From assembly GCA_014873095.1 (NCBI GenBank), contig CP050848.1, positions 1,550,001-1,614,000 on the forward strand: 64,000 bases of DNA, in the 5' to 3' direction. The notes beneath the pieces were generated by a model. It was not told where the DNA came from. It searched no databases and saw only the letters and a program-made list of their open reading frames with translations. This document shows, in pieces, positions 17,832 through 26,686 of the stretch (within the stretch, counting starts at the first letter, position 1; every line of letters starts with the position of its first letter). This DNA comes from Planctomycetales bacterium ZRK34. Its GTDB lineage: Bacteria; Planctomycetota; Phycisphaerae; Phycisphaerales; Zrk34. Both the position numbers and the translations under genes were made by a program.

Positions 17832-18293
17832 TCAGCACGACAGCCAGGCGGCGATTTCGTCGCGGAACTGGCGGTTGTGCCGGGCGTGGCCGGGGCGGAT
17901 GTCGGAGTCGATGATGGGCACGGATTGACCTTCGACGACCAAGTGGACCGCCCCGCCGCGTGCGGTGGCGCCGCCTCGCCCGTAGGCCATCTCGATGCGA
18001 TCGATTTTGTTCAGCGGGAGGCGCTGCTCGTGATGGGTCAACCCGAGGCGGCGCGTGTGGATGACCACCTCGCCCGCGGCCCGATCGAAGATGACATGAC
18101 GGTGTTTCTGGATGGCGAGCGTGAACCCGCAGACACCGTTGAAAATCAGGTAGCTGGCCAGGTCCGGTCGCTGATCACCCAGCCAAACCGCCAGCCAGAA
18201 CGCGGCGAGGAATCCCCCGGCCACCAGACAGATGCCGAGGGGATAAGCGGTCACGACCAGTTGGTCGGCATCCTGGTGAACGATTTTTGCCAT
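17832..18293 (-). CDS. Small membrane protein with PH-like cytosolic part
   Basis: The 153-residue protein starts at the ATG at 18293. The longer frame to 18650 runs through the palindromic repeat (it contains the tell-tale VAQPPSAV) and is rejected. Two hydrophobic segments lie at about residues 15-38 (YPLGICLVAGGFLAAFWLAV) and 50-66 (YLIFNGVCGFTLAI). The remaining part (HVIFDRAAGEVVIHTRRLG, LNKIDRIEMAYG) resembles the PH-like domains of bacterial membrane proteins such as the YcxB/bPH families. It ends WLSC. Function is unknown. Confidence 0.5.
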   Translation of the reverse strand: MAKIVHQDADQLVVTAYPLGICLVAGGFLAAFWLAVWLGDQRPDLASYLIFNGVCGFTLAIQKHRHVIFDRAAGEVVIHTRRLGLTHHEQRLPLNKIDRIEMAYGRGGATARGGAVHLVVEGQSVPIIDSDIRPGHARHNRQFRDEIAAWLSC

Positions 18294-18661
18294 GCGGTGG
18301 AGCCTCTGAATCAGACGACGCGGACGTGTTGAATCAGCAGCGATTGTAACGGATACGGCGCCTAACTGTTCACCGTCCGGTTCACCGGGAACGGTAAAAA
18401 TACCAAATGCGAAACCAAACGAAACTTTGGTATGATGCCAATCGCAGAAAATACTCGGGCCTATGTGTAAAGCCCGAACGCGGCATTGTGGCACAGCCGC
18501 CCTCGGCTGTGCTGAAGTCATCACCCGCACAGCCGAGGGCGGCTGTGCCACAGGTTCGCAGTCGATCATCTTCTGACGCCCGAATCTTTTCCGTGTTGGG
18601 TATGATTTGGATGTCCGCATTTGAATTGCCACTCCGGCGGCTTCTTTCAAGGGGGTTTCCT
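18294..18661. other. Non-coding divergent spacer
   Basis: A 368-nt spacer between the divergent membrane-protein and DUF6263-like genes. About half of it is the third copy of the large palindromic repeat. No gene is seen. Confidence 0.65.
18435..18606 (+). repeat. Large palindromic intergenic repeat, copy 3
   Basis: It aligns with copy 1 over about 170 nt. The centre (18488-18551) is a perfect inverted repeat with 25-bp arms beginning GTGGCACAGCCGCC and a 14-nt loop. Each arm is itself palindromic, so the single strand could form a three-way structure. Confidence 0.85.
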
Positions 18662-19609
18662 ATGAACCAACGCAGACTCATGATCGTTGCGGCGGCGGTG
18701 TGCATGGTGACAGCCAGCATGGCGGCGCCGGCACAGGACAAAGTCACGCTGAAGTTGAATCTCGCGGCCGGCAAGCAGTACCACATGGCGATGACGTCCG
18801 ACCAGGACGTGATTCAATCGATGCGCGGCATGGACACACACGTGATACAGACGATCGGCATGGGCATGATCAACCACGTCGAGCGTGTCGACGACGACGG
18901 ACTGATGCATATCAAGATGACCTACGACTGGGTGGTGTTCAATCAGAAGGGCCCGGGCATACAGACCAGCTACGACTCGCGCACCGACAAAGACAACGTA
19001 CCGCTGATGGCGCAGGGTTTTGCGGGACTGGTCGGCGAAGGTTTTCAAATGCAGTTGCGACCCGACGGCAGCGTCGCCAAATTTATTGGCACCGACCAGA
19101 TACTCAAAGCCGTCATGGCCAAATCGACCATGCCGCCGGGTCCGATGCGCGACAAAATCGACCAGGCGCTGCAGAAACAGTTCAACGATCAGACGCTCCG
19201 GGAAAACATGGAGAAGATGACGCGCATCTTTCCGGGTCACCCCGTCGGCGTCGGCGATACCTGGTCGCGGCGACAGGAGATTCGCGTCGGCCTGCAGGCT
19301 GCGATGAACACCACATGGACATTGAAGAAACTCGACCACGGCCGGGCCACCATTGAATCCAATTCGACCGTGCAACCACTGGCCGACGCAGAGCCCATCG
19401 ACATGGGCGTGATGAAGATGACCATGAAACTCGCCGGCACGCAGTACGGCGAGATGATCATCGACATCACCGACGGGTGGATGCGACAGGCTTCGGTCGT
19501 TCAGGACCTTAAAGGCGACATGGTGATGACCAGCGACCAACTGCCCCAGCCGATACAGATGCCGATACAAATCAAGGGCAATACGAAAATCACCGGCGAA
19601 GTGAAGTAA
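18662..19609 (+). CDS. Secreted DUF6263-like protein
   Basis: The 315-residue protein starts at the ATG at 18662 after AAGGGGG. A signal peptide (MIVAAAVCMVTASMAAPAQ) is followed by KVTLKLNLAAGKQYHMAMTS, the usual opening of DUF6263 proteins, then paired beta-sandwich-like halves. PGHPVGVGDTW lies in the second half, and the protein ends with GNTKITGEVK. These are exported proteins of unknown role, common in planctomycetes. It stands alone, followed by the IS630 copy. Confidence 0.7.
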   Translation: MNQRRLMIVAAAVCMVTASMAAPAQDKVTLKLNLAAGKQYHMAMTSDQDVIQSMRGMDTHVIQTIGMGMINHVERVDDDGLMHIKMTYDWVVFNQKGPGIQTSYDSRTDKDNVPLMAQGFAGLVGEGFQMQLRPDGSVAKFIGTDQILKAVMAKSTMPPGPMRDKIDQALQKQFNDQTLRENMEKMTRIFPGHPVGVGDTWSRRQEIRVGLQAAMNTTWTLKKLDHGRATIESNSTVQPLADAEPIDMGVMKMTMKLAGTQYGEMIIDITDGWMRQASVVQDLKGDMVMTSDQLPQPIQMPIQIKGNTKITGEVK

Positions 19610-19862
19610 CCTGCACACCGATTATGCGCATGAACGTGTCGCGGGGCGGCGCGAAACTTGCAAAGTGTACTGAATTGTCGCGACGGGTTGGTGCGCGCGG
19701 GGCGATTTGTGGGGGTGGGAATCGGGTCGCGCACACGAAGGTGTCGCGACTTGCCATGGGTGTGCGCGCCGAATGGCAAAAAACGGGCGAAAAGTGCTTT
19801 AGAGCCTCTTGCGCCATTTCATTAAATTTGCGATGATGTGCCCCGAACACGGAGGTTGCGTC

Positions 19863-20201
19863 ATGGCGATACCGCTTCAAACCCGTCGGAAAATGCTCGC
19901 GGCGATCGAACGCGGCGAGTCGATCGCTTCGGTGGCTCGACGCTTCGAGGTCACCCAGCAGGGTCTGCATCAAATTCGACGCAAGGCCCGTCAGCGCGGC
20001 ACGCTTGAGCCGGCCAAGACCGGGCCCAAGGGTCACGTCAAACTCACCGACGCGGACGTGCAGTTGATGCGTCAGCAGATTCAGATCAATCCGGGCATCA
20101 CATTGATCCAATTGCGTGACATGCTCAGCGTGCATGTGGCTGAGTCGACGGTGTGCCGGGCGCTGCAGAAGATGAACCTGTCGCTGAAAAAAAGTCGCTG
20201 A
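19863..20201 (+). CDS. IS630 transposase, OrfA (HTH part)
   Basis: The 112-residue frame starts at the ATG at 19863 after GGAGG. It contains a helix-turn-helix for DNA-end recognition: KMLAAIERGESIASVARRFE and TQQGLHQIRRKARQ. A second winged-helix part follows (GITLIQLRDMLSVHVAESTV). It ends SLKKSR-stop immediately after seven A residues. The downstream frame continues the protein one base back, so OrfA is probably also the first half of an OrfAB fusion made by -1 frameshifting. Confidence 0.8.
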   Translation: MAIPLQTRRKMLAAIERGESIASVARRFEVTQQGLHQIRRKARQRGTLEPAKTGPKGHVKLTDADVQLMRQQIQINPGITLIQLRDMLSVHVAESTVCRALQKMNLSLKKSR

Positions 20202-20887
20202 TCGCCGCCGAGCAACGTCGGCCCGACATCGTCGAACGTCGACGCAACTTCGCGATCGCCCGACGCTTCGTCGACCCCGGATCGTTCGTGTTCCTCGACG
20301 AATCCGGCGTCACGAGCAATATGACACGCCTGTACGGACGGTCGCCCGTTGGCGAGCGTTGCGTGGACCACACACCGCACGGCCACTGGAAAACGACAAC
20401 GTTGCTCAGCGCGATGCGGCTCGCCGGTGTGATCGAATCCGCCACGGTGATCTACGACGGCCCGATCAACCGCGTCACGTTTGAAGGCTACGTCGAACAG
20501 TATCTGGCGCCGTCGCTACGACCCGGCGACGTGGTGGTGATGGACAATCTGTCATCGCACAAGTCGCCGGCGGTGATCCAGGCGATCGAATCCGCCGGTG
20601 CAAATGTGTGGTACCTGCCGGCGTACAGTCCGGACCTCAACCCGATCGAAAAGTTGTGGTCGAAGGTCAAATCGTGGCTGCGTCGCGTCGCTCATCTTGG
20701 CATTCTGACCGACTCAGCTCAGAAAGAAAAGCGCCCATGTCGTCCACAGCGTTCCAATCGGGAGCCCAAGCGCAACAGTATCAAACCGGCTGCAGATGTA
20801 GATGGTGCCGAAACCATCGCACCCGCTCGCCAGCCACCTGGCCCGAATGCCCGGGGCCATCTGAGTATCATCACTCCACTGCGGTGA
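20153..20887 (+). CDS. IS630 transposase, OrfB (DDE part), C-terminus replaced
   Basis: The frame carries the RNase H-like catalytic domain with the full acidic triad visible: Asp in FVFLDESGVTSNM, Asp in VVVMDNLSSHKS, and Glu in YSPDLNPIEKLWSKVKSW. A GTG at 20153 could start it independently, but expression by frameshift from OrfA is more likely. After residue LRRVA (about 20694) the protein runs into about 65 residues (HLGILTDSAQKEKRP onward) without transposase similarity, so the normal C-terminus is gone. The fusion tail is probably not functional. Confidence 0.75.
   Translation: MPGAAEDEPVAEKKSLIAAEQRRPDIVERRRNFAIARRFVDPGSFVFLDESGVTSNMTRLYGRSPVGERCVDHTPHGHWKTTTLLSAMRLAGVIESATVIYDGPINRVTFEGYVEQYLAPSLRPGDVVVMDNLSSHKSPAVIQAIESAGANVWYLPAYSPDLNPIEKLWSKVKSWLRRVAHLGILTDSAQKEKRPCRPQRSNREPKRNSIKPAADVDGAETIAPARQPPGPNARGHLSIITPLR
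20187..20193 (+). promoter_or_regulatory. Candidate -1 frameshift A7 heptamer
   Basis: Seven A residues follow CTG in OrfA frame (CTG AAA AAA AGT). A shift back by one gives GAA AAA AAG TCG, entering OrfB with continuous transposase homology. A AAA AAA is a strong slippery heptamer, and -1 shifting is known in IS630 elements. Confidence 0.65.
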
Positions 20888-20924
20888 GAATGGATAGGTC
20901 AAGTTAGAGCGAGCGAACAGCCCG
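20695..20924. other. Sequence abutting the broken IS end
   Basis: It holds the non-homologous tail of OrfB on plus and a 62-residue open frame on minus (20714-20902; ends SRFDTVALGLPIGTLWTTWA). The latter looks like a fragment of a membrane or prepilin-like protein but I cannot identify it. I infer debris from a rearrangement at the IS. Confidence 0.35.
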
Positions 20925-21884
20925 TTACCATAATTGGGCCTGCTGGCTGTCGCGTTGAGGGCTTCGGGCGGTGGCGGTCAGGTTCGTTAAGTGGCACCGA
21001 GTGTTGGTCAGTTCGGCATTTTTGCAGCCACAGATGCGCAGCGCCAATCCGTGATGCCCGGCCAGGCGGCGCACCCGCTCCAGTTCGCGTCGGCGCTGTT
21101 CGACGGGCAGGGATAGGCCGGTGCTGGCGCCACCCCGGATCGAAGAACGCCGAGCTGTTTCATAAGGTGCAAGGATGCATCGCAGCAGCTGCGCATCGCG
21201 AATGTTGCGCTTCAGTGAGCCGATGATGCCCGGGCGCAGGAACAGATAGCTGGCCGAGACATCGCGAATGCCGTGCGATGCCGCTTTGGCGAATAATGCA
21301 TTCAGGTGTGCATCGTCGTCGGTCACACCATGAATGAGCGGATCGGCGCGGAACGATGCGGTGACGCCGATTTCGACCAGTCGCCGCAGGTCATCAAGTC
21401 GACGCTGCGCCGGTGCGGCCTGTGGTTCAATGGCGGCGTTGAGCGGATCATCCAGCGTGGTCAATCCAATCTGGCCGGCGACGAGTTGCGGGCGCTGAGC
21501 AAACAGGTCGAAGAAACGATCGGGGATGGCGCCCTTGGTGACGAACTGCACGCCGATGTCGTGGTCCAGAAGCAGTTTCATCGTGCGGTACGACTGGTCG
21601 AGTACCGGCTCAATCGGCATGAACGCATCCGAAGACGGACAGAAATACACCGCGATCGGTTGTTTACGTTTGCGATGGAGTTCGCGCTCGACTTGTTCGG
21701 CGGTATTGCGATACACCACCACGGCATCATCGCCGGGATATTGCGAATAGCCCCGAATGTAGCAATACGTACAGCCGTGCACACATCCCACGGTCATATT
21801 GATCGTGGGCAGGTGAGATAAGCATCGCAAACTCGATGGCGTCAGCGCGTTGCTTTTTCGATCAACGAGCGTCACGTTCACCAT
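20925..21884 (-). CDS. Radical SAM protein, spore photoproduct lyase-like
   Basis: The 319-residue protein has the radical SAM cluster-binding motif CVHGCTYCY near residues 34-42, preceded by LSHLPTINMTVG, and a typical partial TIM barrel: PIAVYFCPSSDAFMPIEP, VQFVTKGAIPDRF, ASFRADPLIHGVTDDDAHL. This arrangement matches SPL-related radical SAM proteins (Rv2578c-like). The C-terminus has more cysteines (CGCKNAELTNTRCHL), which might bind a second cluster or metal. The Cys that donates hydrogen in true SPL cannot be assigned. It would use a [4Fe-4S] cluster and SAM; the substrate is unknown. Confidence 0.8.
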   Translation of the reverse strand: MVNVTLVDRKSNALTPSSLRCLSHLPTINMTVGCVHGCTYCYIRGYSQYPGDDAVVVYRNTAEQVERELHRKRKQPIAVYFCPSSDAFMPIEPVLDQSYRTMKLLLDHDIGVQFVTKGAIPDRFFDLFAQRPQLVAGQIGLTTLDDPLNAAIEPQAAPAQRRLDDLRRLVEIGVTASFRADPLIHGVTDDDAHLNALFAKAASHGIRDVSASYLFLRPGIIGSLKRNIRDAQLLRCILAPYETARRSSIRGGASTGLSLPVEQRRRELERVRRLAGHHGLALRICGCKNAELTNTRCHLTNLTATARSPQRDSQQAQLW

Positions 21885-22215
21885 ATGGATTTCCCCGGGA
21901 GTGCACGGCCGTTTTCAAAATAAAACATAACGGCGGAAGTGTGCCACTATGTAATATCGATAGCCAACTTTTTCGGATTAAGATACCACGATGGCACAAC
22001 CAGAACAGGCATCACAGATCGCAACACAATAGCTCCAAATCATTGCCCGACGTAATATCAACCTGTTACATAAGCCATATAACACCTACACACAGCTTGG
22101 CCCGCATCTTACCATGTATTCAGTATACACATCACTACTCCCATGGTGGTGTGATCGATGAAGTTTCCTCATGTCCAAGGCGCTATTTATTCATGATTCA
22201 CAGGCAAATCGGCGA
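21885..22215. other. AT-richer non-coding spacer
   Basis: 331 nt upstream of the minus-strand radical SAM gene. It is visibly lower in GC than its neighbours (TAATATCGATAGCC, TGTATTCAGTATACACATCA). It could contain the radical SAM promoter and the end of the GGDEF operon. No gene or convincing hairpin is seen. Confidence 0.5.
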
Positions 22216-23610
22216 TCAGTGATGAGCGCTCGCTTCGCTGGATGCGATCGGCGGCATGGAGCCGAAGATTTCCGTGCGGCGTTTGCCGGCTCGTTTGGCT
22301 GAATACAAGGCGCGGTCGGCGCAGACCAGCAATTCCTCGGGCGTCTTGGCCTTGCTTTCGATGCGCGAGGCGACGCCGCAACTCATGGACGGCTGAACTG
22401 AAATGTCGTGATCGCGCAACAGCATGGCGACATCTTCCTCGAATTTCATGCGAATTCGATTCGAGATTTCGACCGCCCGGTCGATGTTCGGCAGCTTCAA
22501 AACGAGCACGAGTTCATCACCACCGAGGCGGGCGGCGATGTCGTGCTGACGGCAGTGCGCCCGTAACGTGGTGGCTGCGATTTTCAGCAGCTCATCACCC
22601 ATCTTGTGGCCGAGCGTATCGTTGACGGCCTTGAATCCGTCCAGGTCGAACATGATGCAGTGGGTGTCCAGGGCCTTGTCGGGAATGCACTCGAAGATTT
22701 CTTCCAGTTGAACAAACAGCGCCCGGCGATTGGAAAGCCCCGTCAGGACGTCCGTCGAAGCCATCTCGTCGAGTTGGGCCATGGCGTTGCGCAGTTCGCA
22801 CGTCCGCATTTCGACGCGGTGTTCGAGTTCCTCGTTGGCCAGGATCAAGGCCTGACGCCGCGAGGCGAGCTGGCCCGCCATGGAGTTGAATGCCGCCATG
22901 AGGTAGCCGATCTCATCGGGAGCGCCAACGTCCAGCGGCTTGGGATCGGACCCGTTGCCGAAACCGCACATGGCCTTATGCAGGCGTTTGAAGCCGTCTC
23001 GCCAGCGTTGAAACGTCGAACGGACATATGGGATCGTCAACAAAACGCCCACCACCATTGAAACCAGCATCGCGGTGGCGCTCAAAGCCAGCGTGAGGAT
23101 CATCGCCATGTCCGGCATGCCGACGACCAGTCGATACGCACCGGTCTCGCCCATCGGCGCTTCGTATACGGAAGCGACATGATTCCAATAGGTCGTCATG
23201 GAATTCAGGTCGATGATCTCGGCGCGTTCGGCCTGCCAGTCGCTCCACAGGCTGTCGTCCTTGACGGTCATCGCCAGCGGACGATTGTTCTGATCGACGA
23301 TCGCCACGAAGCCGACCCGCAGATCTTCCATCGATCCAATCTGATCGGTCAACTGCTGAAAGTCCCGCGGCGTGCGGGTGGCGTTGGTCGCGGCCAGGGA
23401 CTGGACCATGGTCAGGCTGGGGTTGAACCATCCGCCGGCGCGCACGGAGAGTCCGACCCCCGCGATGATGATCAGCGAGAGCAGAAACTCGAAAAACAAC
23501 ACGCGAAAGATCAACCGATAGATGCGCCTCGAAAGCGCCACATCCGGTGAAAACTCTGTCATGGTCGCGCCGTTGGTCGAGTGCCAGCGGTTGGCGTCAG
23601 GTCGTATCAT
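22216..23610 (-). CDS. Membrane diguanylate cyclase (HAMP-GGDEF)
   Basis: The 464-residue protein starts at 23610, seven bases after a GGAGA site; the frame from 23649 overlaps the preceding stop. Two membrane segments (about 33-56 and 160-185) flank a periplasmic sensor part of about 100 residues. They are followed by HAMP (PDEIGYLMAAFNSMAGQL), a short coiled coil (NEELEHRVEMRTCELRNAMA) and GGDEF. The active-site loop reads LGGDEL rather than GGDEF/GGEEF; the inhibitory I-site RQHD sits exactly five residues before it, and FDLDGFKAVNDTLGH is intact. It probably makes c-di-GMP. It ends the pseudopilin operon, linking c-di-GMP to the pilus. Confidence 0.88.
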   Translation of the reverse strand: MIRPDANRWHSTNGATMTEFSPDVALSRRIYRLIFRVLFFEFLLSLIIIAGVGLSVRAGGWFNPSLTMVQSLAATNATRTPRDFQQLTDQIGSMEDLRVGFVAIVDQNNRPLAMTVKDDSLWSDWQAERAEIIDLNSMTTYWNHVASVYEAPMGETGAYRLVVGMPDMAMILTLALSATAMLVSMVVGVLLTIPYVRSTFQRWRDGFKRLHKAMCGFGNGSDPKPLDVGAPDEIGYLMAAFNSMAGQLASRRQALILANEELEHRVEMRTCELRNAMAQLDEMASTDVLTGLSNRRALFVQLEEIFECIPDKALDTHCIMFDLDGFKAVNDTLGHKMGDELLKIAATTLRAHCRQHDIAARLGGDELVLVLKLPNIDRAVEISNRIRMKFEEDVAMLLRDHDISVQPSMSCGVASRIESKAKTPEELLVCADRALYSAKRAGKRRTEIFGSMPPIASSEASAHH

Positions 23611-23624
23611 GTTCCGTTCTCCAT

Positions 23625-26081
23625 TTATAAGCGAGGCTGGGTCATCCATCGGATCGACGACTCAGACGCTGCGTCGTAGTGAATCTGCCCGTTTTTTTCC
23701 GCTTTGATTTTGCGGGCCAGGATCGAGCCGTAGTACTGGCTGTCGTCCTTGACCTTGAATTCCGCGATCGGCGCCGTGGTGGTGGCGGCCATCTGGGTCC
23801 GCCCGGTCAGTTCGATCTTGTCTTTGCCGCTGTAGAAGATCAGGTTGGCCGGATCGCCGTCGAGATTGATCTCGGCGTCGTCTTTGAACTCGAATTTCTT
23901 CTCTGTGTAGATCGTGAGCGTCGAGCCGGACGTCAGCTTTAGCTGCGCGTTCTTCTCAAATTTACTGTCTTCCGTGACCACCATCTGCACCTGACCGTCG
24001 ATCACGAGGATGCCGTCTTCCTTGACTTCCAGCTTCTTGACGTTCATGTCTTCGGTGACGGTGACAGTCGCATTCTCGGCTTTGAGGTCATGCGCACTGC
24101 CGAACAGGCTGGGGAAGGTCGGCAGCGTGATGTCGACAGCCTCAACGAGGTTGCCGGTGGAGCCGGTCATGGAGGCGCCGCTGTCAATGCGCACGAAGGT
24201 GTTGCCGCCGCTGCCGCCCGGCCCGCCGTAAGCATCGCCCTTGAGCGTGGCCTGGTCTTTGATCGTGATGACCGGCGTGCCGATGGAGTTGAACGCCAGA
24301 TTCAACGTGCCGTCGTATCCGTTGATGTTGATGTCGTTTTTGAGCTCAGCCAGATTGTCGATCACGAATCCCGGATCAGCCGCACCGCCGCTGGAGTCGA
24401 CGTTGAGGACGGCATTTTTCTCGAGCTTCAGGTCGTAGACCCAGCCGAGCCCGTTCACGATGGCGTCGTCCTTGATCTTGAACTCGCTGTATAGCGCGTT
24501 GATCGTGGCGAAGGCTTGGGAAGTGCCGTTGACTTCCAGCTTCGCATCGGCGGCGTCGTTCAGATGCCAGAACGTGAAGCGTGACGGATCCTGGGTGTTG
24601 ACATTCAGTTGAGCCTTGGATTCAAAGGTCGCCTGGCCGTAGCAGTAGATCGTCAGCGAGGCGCCCTGGCCGGCGACATTGGCGCTGAGATACATATCCA
24701 GCAGGCGGGTATATGAGGCGTCTGAAGTCCCCCAGCTCGCGAGGAAACCGTTGCCATAAGCGTTGTAGGCACGGTGGCGCATGGAACCGGTCGTGTCGTA
24801 GTAATACTCCTGATCCTTGTCTTCGAATGACAAGGCCAGCCAGTATGTTCCGGCGGTGATCGCCACCGGCGCGTCCAGCGGGATCTCCAGCCAGCCGTTG
24901 GATTCGGTCATCTTGACCTGTTCGGTTTCAGCGATGAGTGTGCCGGGCTCACCGCTGGAGTCGGAGTAGATCGCGTAACGGACCTTTTTATCTTTCTTGG
25001 AGATGTAGGCCGTCAGCGACGTCACACTCATCGCCTGCCCGATGGTGATCGGCGAGGCGATCTGTAGCTGCTGGACATTCTTTTCTTTGTTGTTGTGCTG
25101 CGTGGTGTTGCCGAAGCTCGGATTGGTCAGGCGAATCTGTGCATTGTCTTTAATCTTGAAATCGCCCTCGACGATGATCGAAACGTCTCCATCGACTTTA
25201 AAAATGGTGTCGCCGCTGATTTCGAGTTTGTTACACCAGATGTCGGCATTGATGATTTCCACATCGCCGGAGTCGTATTTGAGGTCGCCCTGCTGACTGG
25301 CGATGGTGGGCAAATTGGGTTCATCGAGCGAGATAGTGTTTGCCAGCGTGCCGAGCGAGCCGGTGATGCCGATGCTGCTGGAATCTGCCAGGGCGAGCGT
25401 GGGGTCACCGCCGGCGGGGAAGATGACATTGCCGTTGATCGCGGCGTGATCCTTGATTGTGACATTCGCCTTGCCGGTGTCATTACAGGAAATGATCGCA
25501 TTGGAACCAATGTTCGTACCGCCGTAGGCGCCGACGCGCGTGGAGTAGCTGTCGACGATACCGTTGTTTTTGAGTTCGATTTTTTCCGAAGCCGCGATGG
25601 TGGAACCGCCACCGGGCGACCAGGCCGCCTGCAGGCGATAGCTGCCGTCGCCGTAGGTGGCAGTCACCGTGACGGTGATCGGATCGCGGCCGCTGTCGGA
25701 CAGGTCGTTGTCGCCGTCGATGACGCCGTCGTTGTCTTCATCGATGCCGTCGACGACGTTGACGGTATACGTGCCGCCGCCGAACGACTGATCGGTCACC
25801 CAGTCGCCCTCGGTGCGATCGGTACGCCAGGTGGCTGAGTTCTGGATGTATGAGAAGGTCTGGTCAACGCCCGATTCAGCGATGTAGCGAGCGCGGTTGT
25901 AGTCCGCCATGATCTGGACCGTGGCGGTGGCCGAGGTCGACGTGGCCAGGAACGTGGCGCCCATGATGACCGCGATCCCGACCGCGATCAGCACCAGCGC
26001 CATGGCCATACCGGCCTGACGATGGGCTGCGGCTCGGGCGCTGCGCGTACCACGCTGGAGATGTTCGACGGGTTTGATCAT
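23625..26081 (-). CDS. Giant PilX-like pilus protein with beta-solenoid repeats
   Basis: The 818-residue protein begins with a basic leader and a single hydrophobic helix (GMAMALVLIAVGIAVIMGAT), then ARYIAESGVDQTFSYIQ, as in PilX N-terminal minor pilins. The rest is far longer than usual PilX (about 180 residues). It carries many copies of a short motif of the type [LIFV]-E/K-x-K-[ND]-[ADGN], such as IELKNNGIV, VTIKDHAAI, DFKIKDNAQI, LKLEKNAVL, VTIKDQATL, KFEKNAQL, KFEFKDDAEI and AEFKVKDDSQ, which should form a beta-solenoid (DUF7305-like). A DUF4082-like domain (VTSLTAYISKKDKKVRYAIY; ITAGTYWLALSFED) is inserted near residues 330-460. Start and stop overlap its neighbour by ATGA. Confidence 0.75.
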   Translation of the reverse strand: MIKPVEHLQRGTRSARAAAHRQAGMAMALVLIAVGIAVIMGATFLATSTSATATVQIMADYNRARYIAESGVDQTFSYIQNSATWRTDRTEGDWVTDQSFGGGTYTVNVVDGIDEDNDGVIDGDNDLSDSGRDPITVTVTATYGDGSYRLQAAWSPGGGSTIAASEKIELKNNGIVDSYSTRVGAYGGTNIGSNAIISCNDTGKANVTIKDHAAINGNVIFPAGGDPTLALADSSSIGITGSLGTLANTISLDEPNLPTIASQQGDLKYDSGDVEIINADIWCNKLEISGDTIFKVDGDVSIIVEGDFKIKDNAQIRLTNPSFGNTTQHNNKEKNVQQLQIASPITIGQAMSVTSLTAYISKKDKKVRYAIYSDSSGEPGTLIAETEQVKMTESNGWLEIPLDAPVAITAGTYWLALSFEDKDQEYYYDTTGSMRHRAYNAYGNGFLASWGTSDASYTRLLDMYLSANVAGQGASLTIYCYGQATFESKAQLNVNTQDPSRFTFWHLNDAADAKLEVNGTSQAFATINALYSEFKIKDDAIVNGLGWVYDLKLEKNAVLNVDSSGGAADPGFVIDNLAELKNDININGYDGTLNLAFNSIGTPVITIKDQATLKGDAYGGPGGSGGNTFVRIDSGASMTGSTGNLVEAVDITLPTFPSLFGSAHDLKAENATVTVTEDMNVKKLEVKEDGILVIDGQVQMVVTEDSKFEKNAQLKLTSGSTLTIYTEKKFEFKDDAEINLDGDPANLIFYSGKDKIELTGRTQMAATTTAPIAEFKVKDDSQYYGSILARKIKAEKNGQIHYDAASESSIRWMTQPRL

Positions 26082-26686
26082 GGCACGGTCCCCCTGAGGG
26101 AAAACGTCGCGTTGATATCTGCGGTGGCCGCGTTATCCGCATCGCTGACGGTCATGTCGATGGTCACGATGCGCGATGTGTTGGCGGTAAACGCACTGGC
26201 CGACACATTCGTGGCCCAGGTTTGAGACGGAAAGTTCGCAGTCCCATCCAGCGAAGCTGCCACGCTGGCGAAATCGCTGCTGATGTCGTAGCCGATGTCG
26301 TCATCTTCGGCGAGCCCCGTGGCGCCGGTGCTGTACACGATCGTCTGGTCCGCGCTCGACCACTTGAGATTGGCCATTTCCGAAAGATTGACCTTGCCGT
26401 CTTCGTTGCGATCGCCGTACCAGACGGTCAACGAGGTCGTCGAAACATCCAGCACCTGCGCCGCAGCACGAATCACGTTGCCGACGCGCTCGGCGAGAAT
26501 CAGACGCTTGGCATTGACGCGGCGCTGATCGGTGTTGCTGCTGGTGCCCTGCGAGACGGCGAACAGCATCGTGGTGACGCCCGTCGCCAGCAGCGCGGTG
26601 ATCACCAGCGCGATCATCAGTTCGACGATCGTGAAGGCCCGTCGTCGGGAGCGAACCGTCATCGGTTTGTCGGTTATGTCGATCAT
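26078..26686 (-). CDS. PilW/GspJ-like minor pseudopilin
   Basis: The 202-residue protein starts at the ATG overlapping the previous stop (ATGA, 26683-26686); the longer frame to 26848 is a shadow of the upstream gene. The prepilin signature RRRAFTIVELMIALVITALL has the peptidase cleavage site before Phe and Glu at +5. The remaining 160 residues are a soluble beta domain (ERVGNVIRAAAQVLDVSTTS; LTVWYGDRNEDGKVN), as in GspJ/PilW. It would be matured by a prepilin peptidase that is not in the window and placed at the pseudopilus tip. Confidence 0.82.
   Translation of the reverse strand: MIDITDKPMTVRSRRRAFTIVELMIALVITALLATGVTTMLFAVSQGTSSNTDQRRVNAKRLILAERVGNVIRAAAQVLDVSTTSLTVWYGDRNEDGKVNLSEMANLKWSSADQTIVYSTGATGLAEDDDIGYDISSDFASVAASLDGTANFPSQTWATNVSASAFTANTSRIVTIDMTVSDADNAATADINATFSLRGTVP

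Larger units (their letters stand above)
19863..20694 (+). mobile_element. IS630-family element, 3' truncated
   Basis: Two overlapping frames encode the helix-turn-helix and DDE parts of an IS630 transposase. Similarity stops at about 20694, after KSWLRRVA, where the usual C-terminal 25-30 residues and right inverted repeat should follow. Instead an unrelated sequence begins. I could not define either terminal inverted repeat or a TA duplication. The left end lies somewhere in 19610-19862. It is probably a remnant that cannot move by itself. Confidence 0.75.

Noticed and set aside
17832..18650. Long minus-strand frame of 272 residues starting at 18650
   Set aside because: Its first 119 residues translate the palindromic repeat (VAQPPSAV signature). 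Only 17832-18293 is kept as a gene.
20153..20887. OrfB as an independent gene starting at GTG 20153
   Set aside because: Homology runs continuously from OrfA through the A7 heptamer, and IS630 frameshifting explains it better.
20714..20902. 62-residue minus-strand frame near the IS end
   Set aside because: Too short and unrecognised; it lies at a recombination junction. Recorded only as debris.
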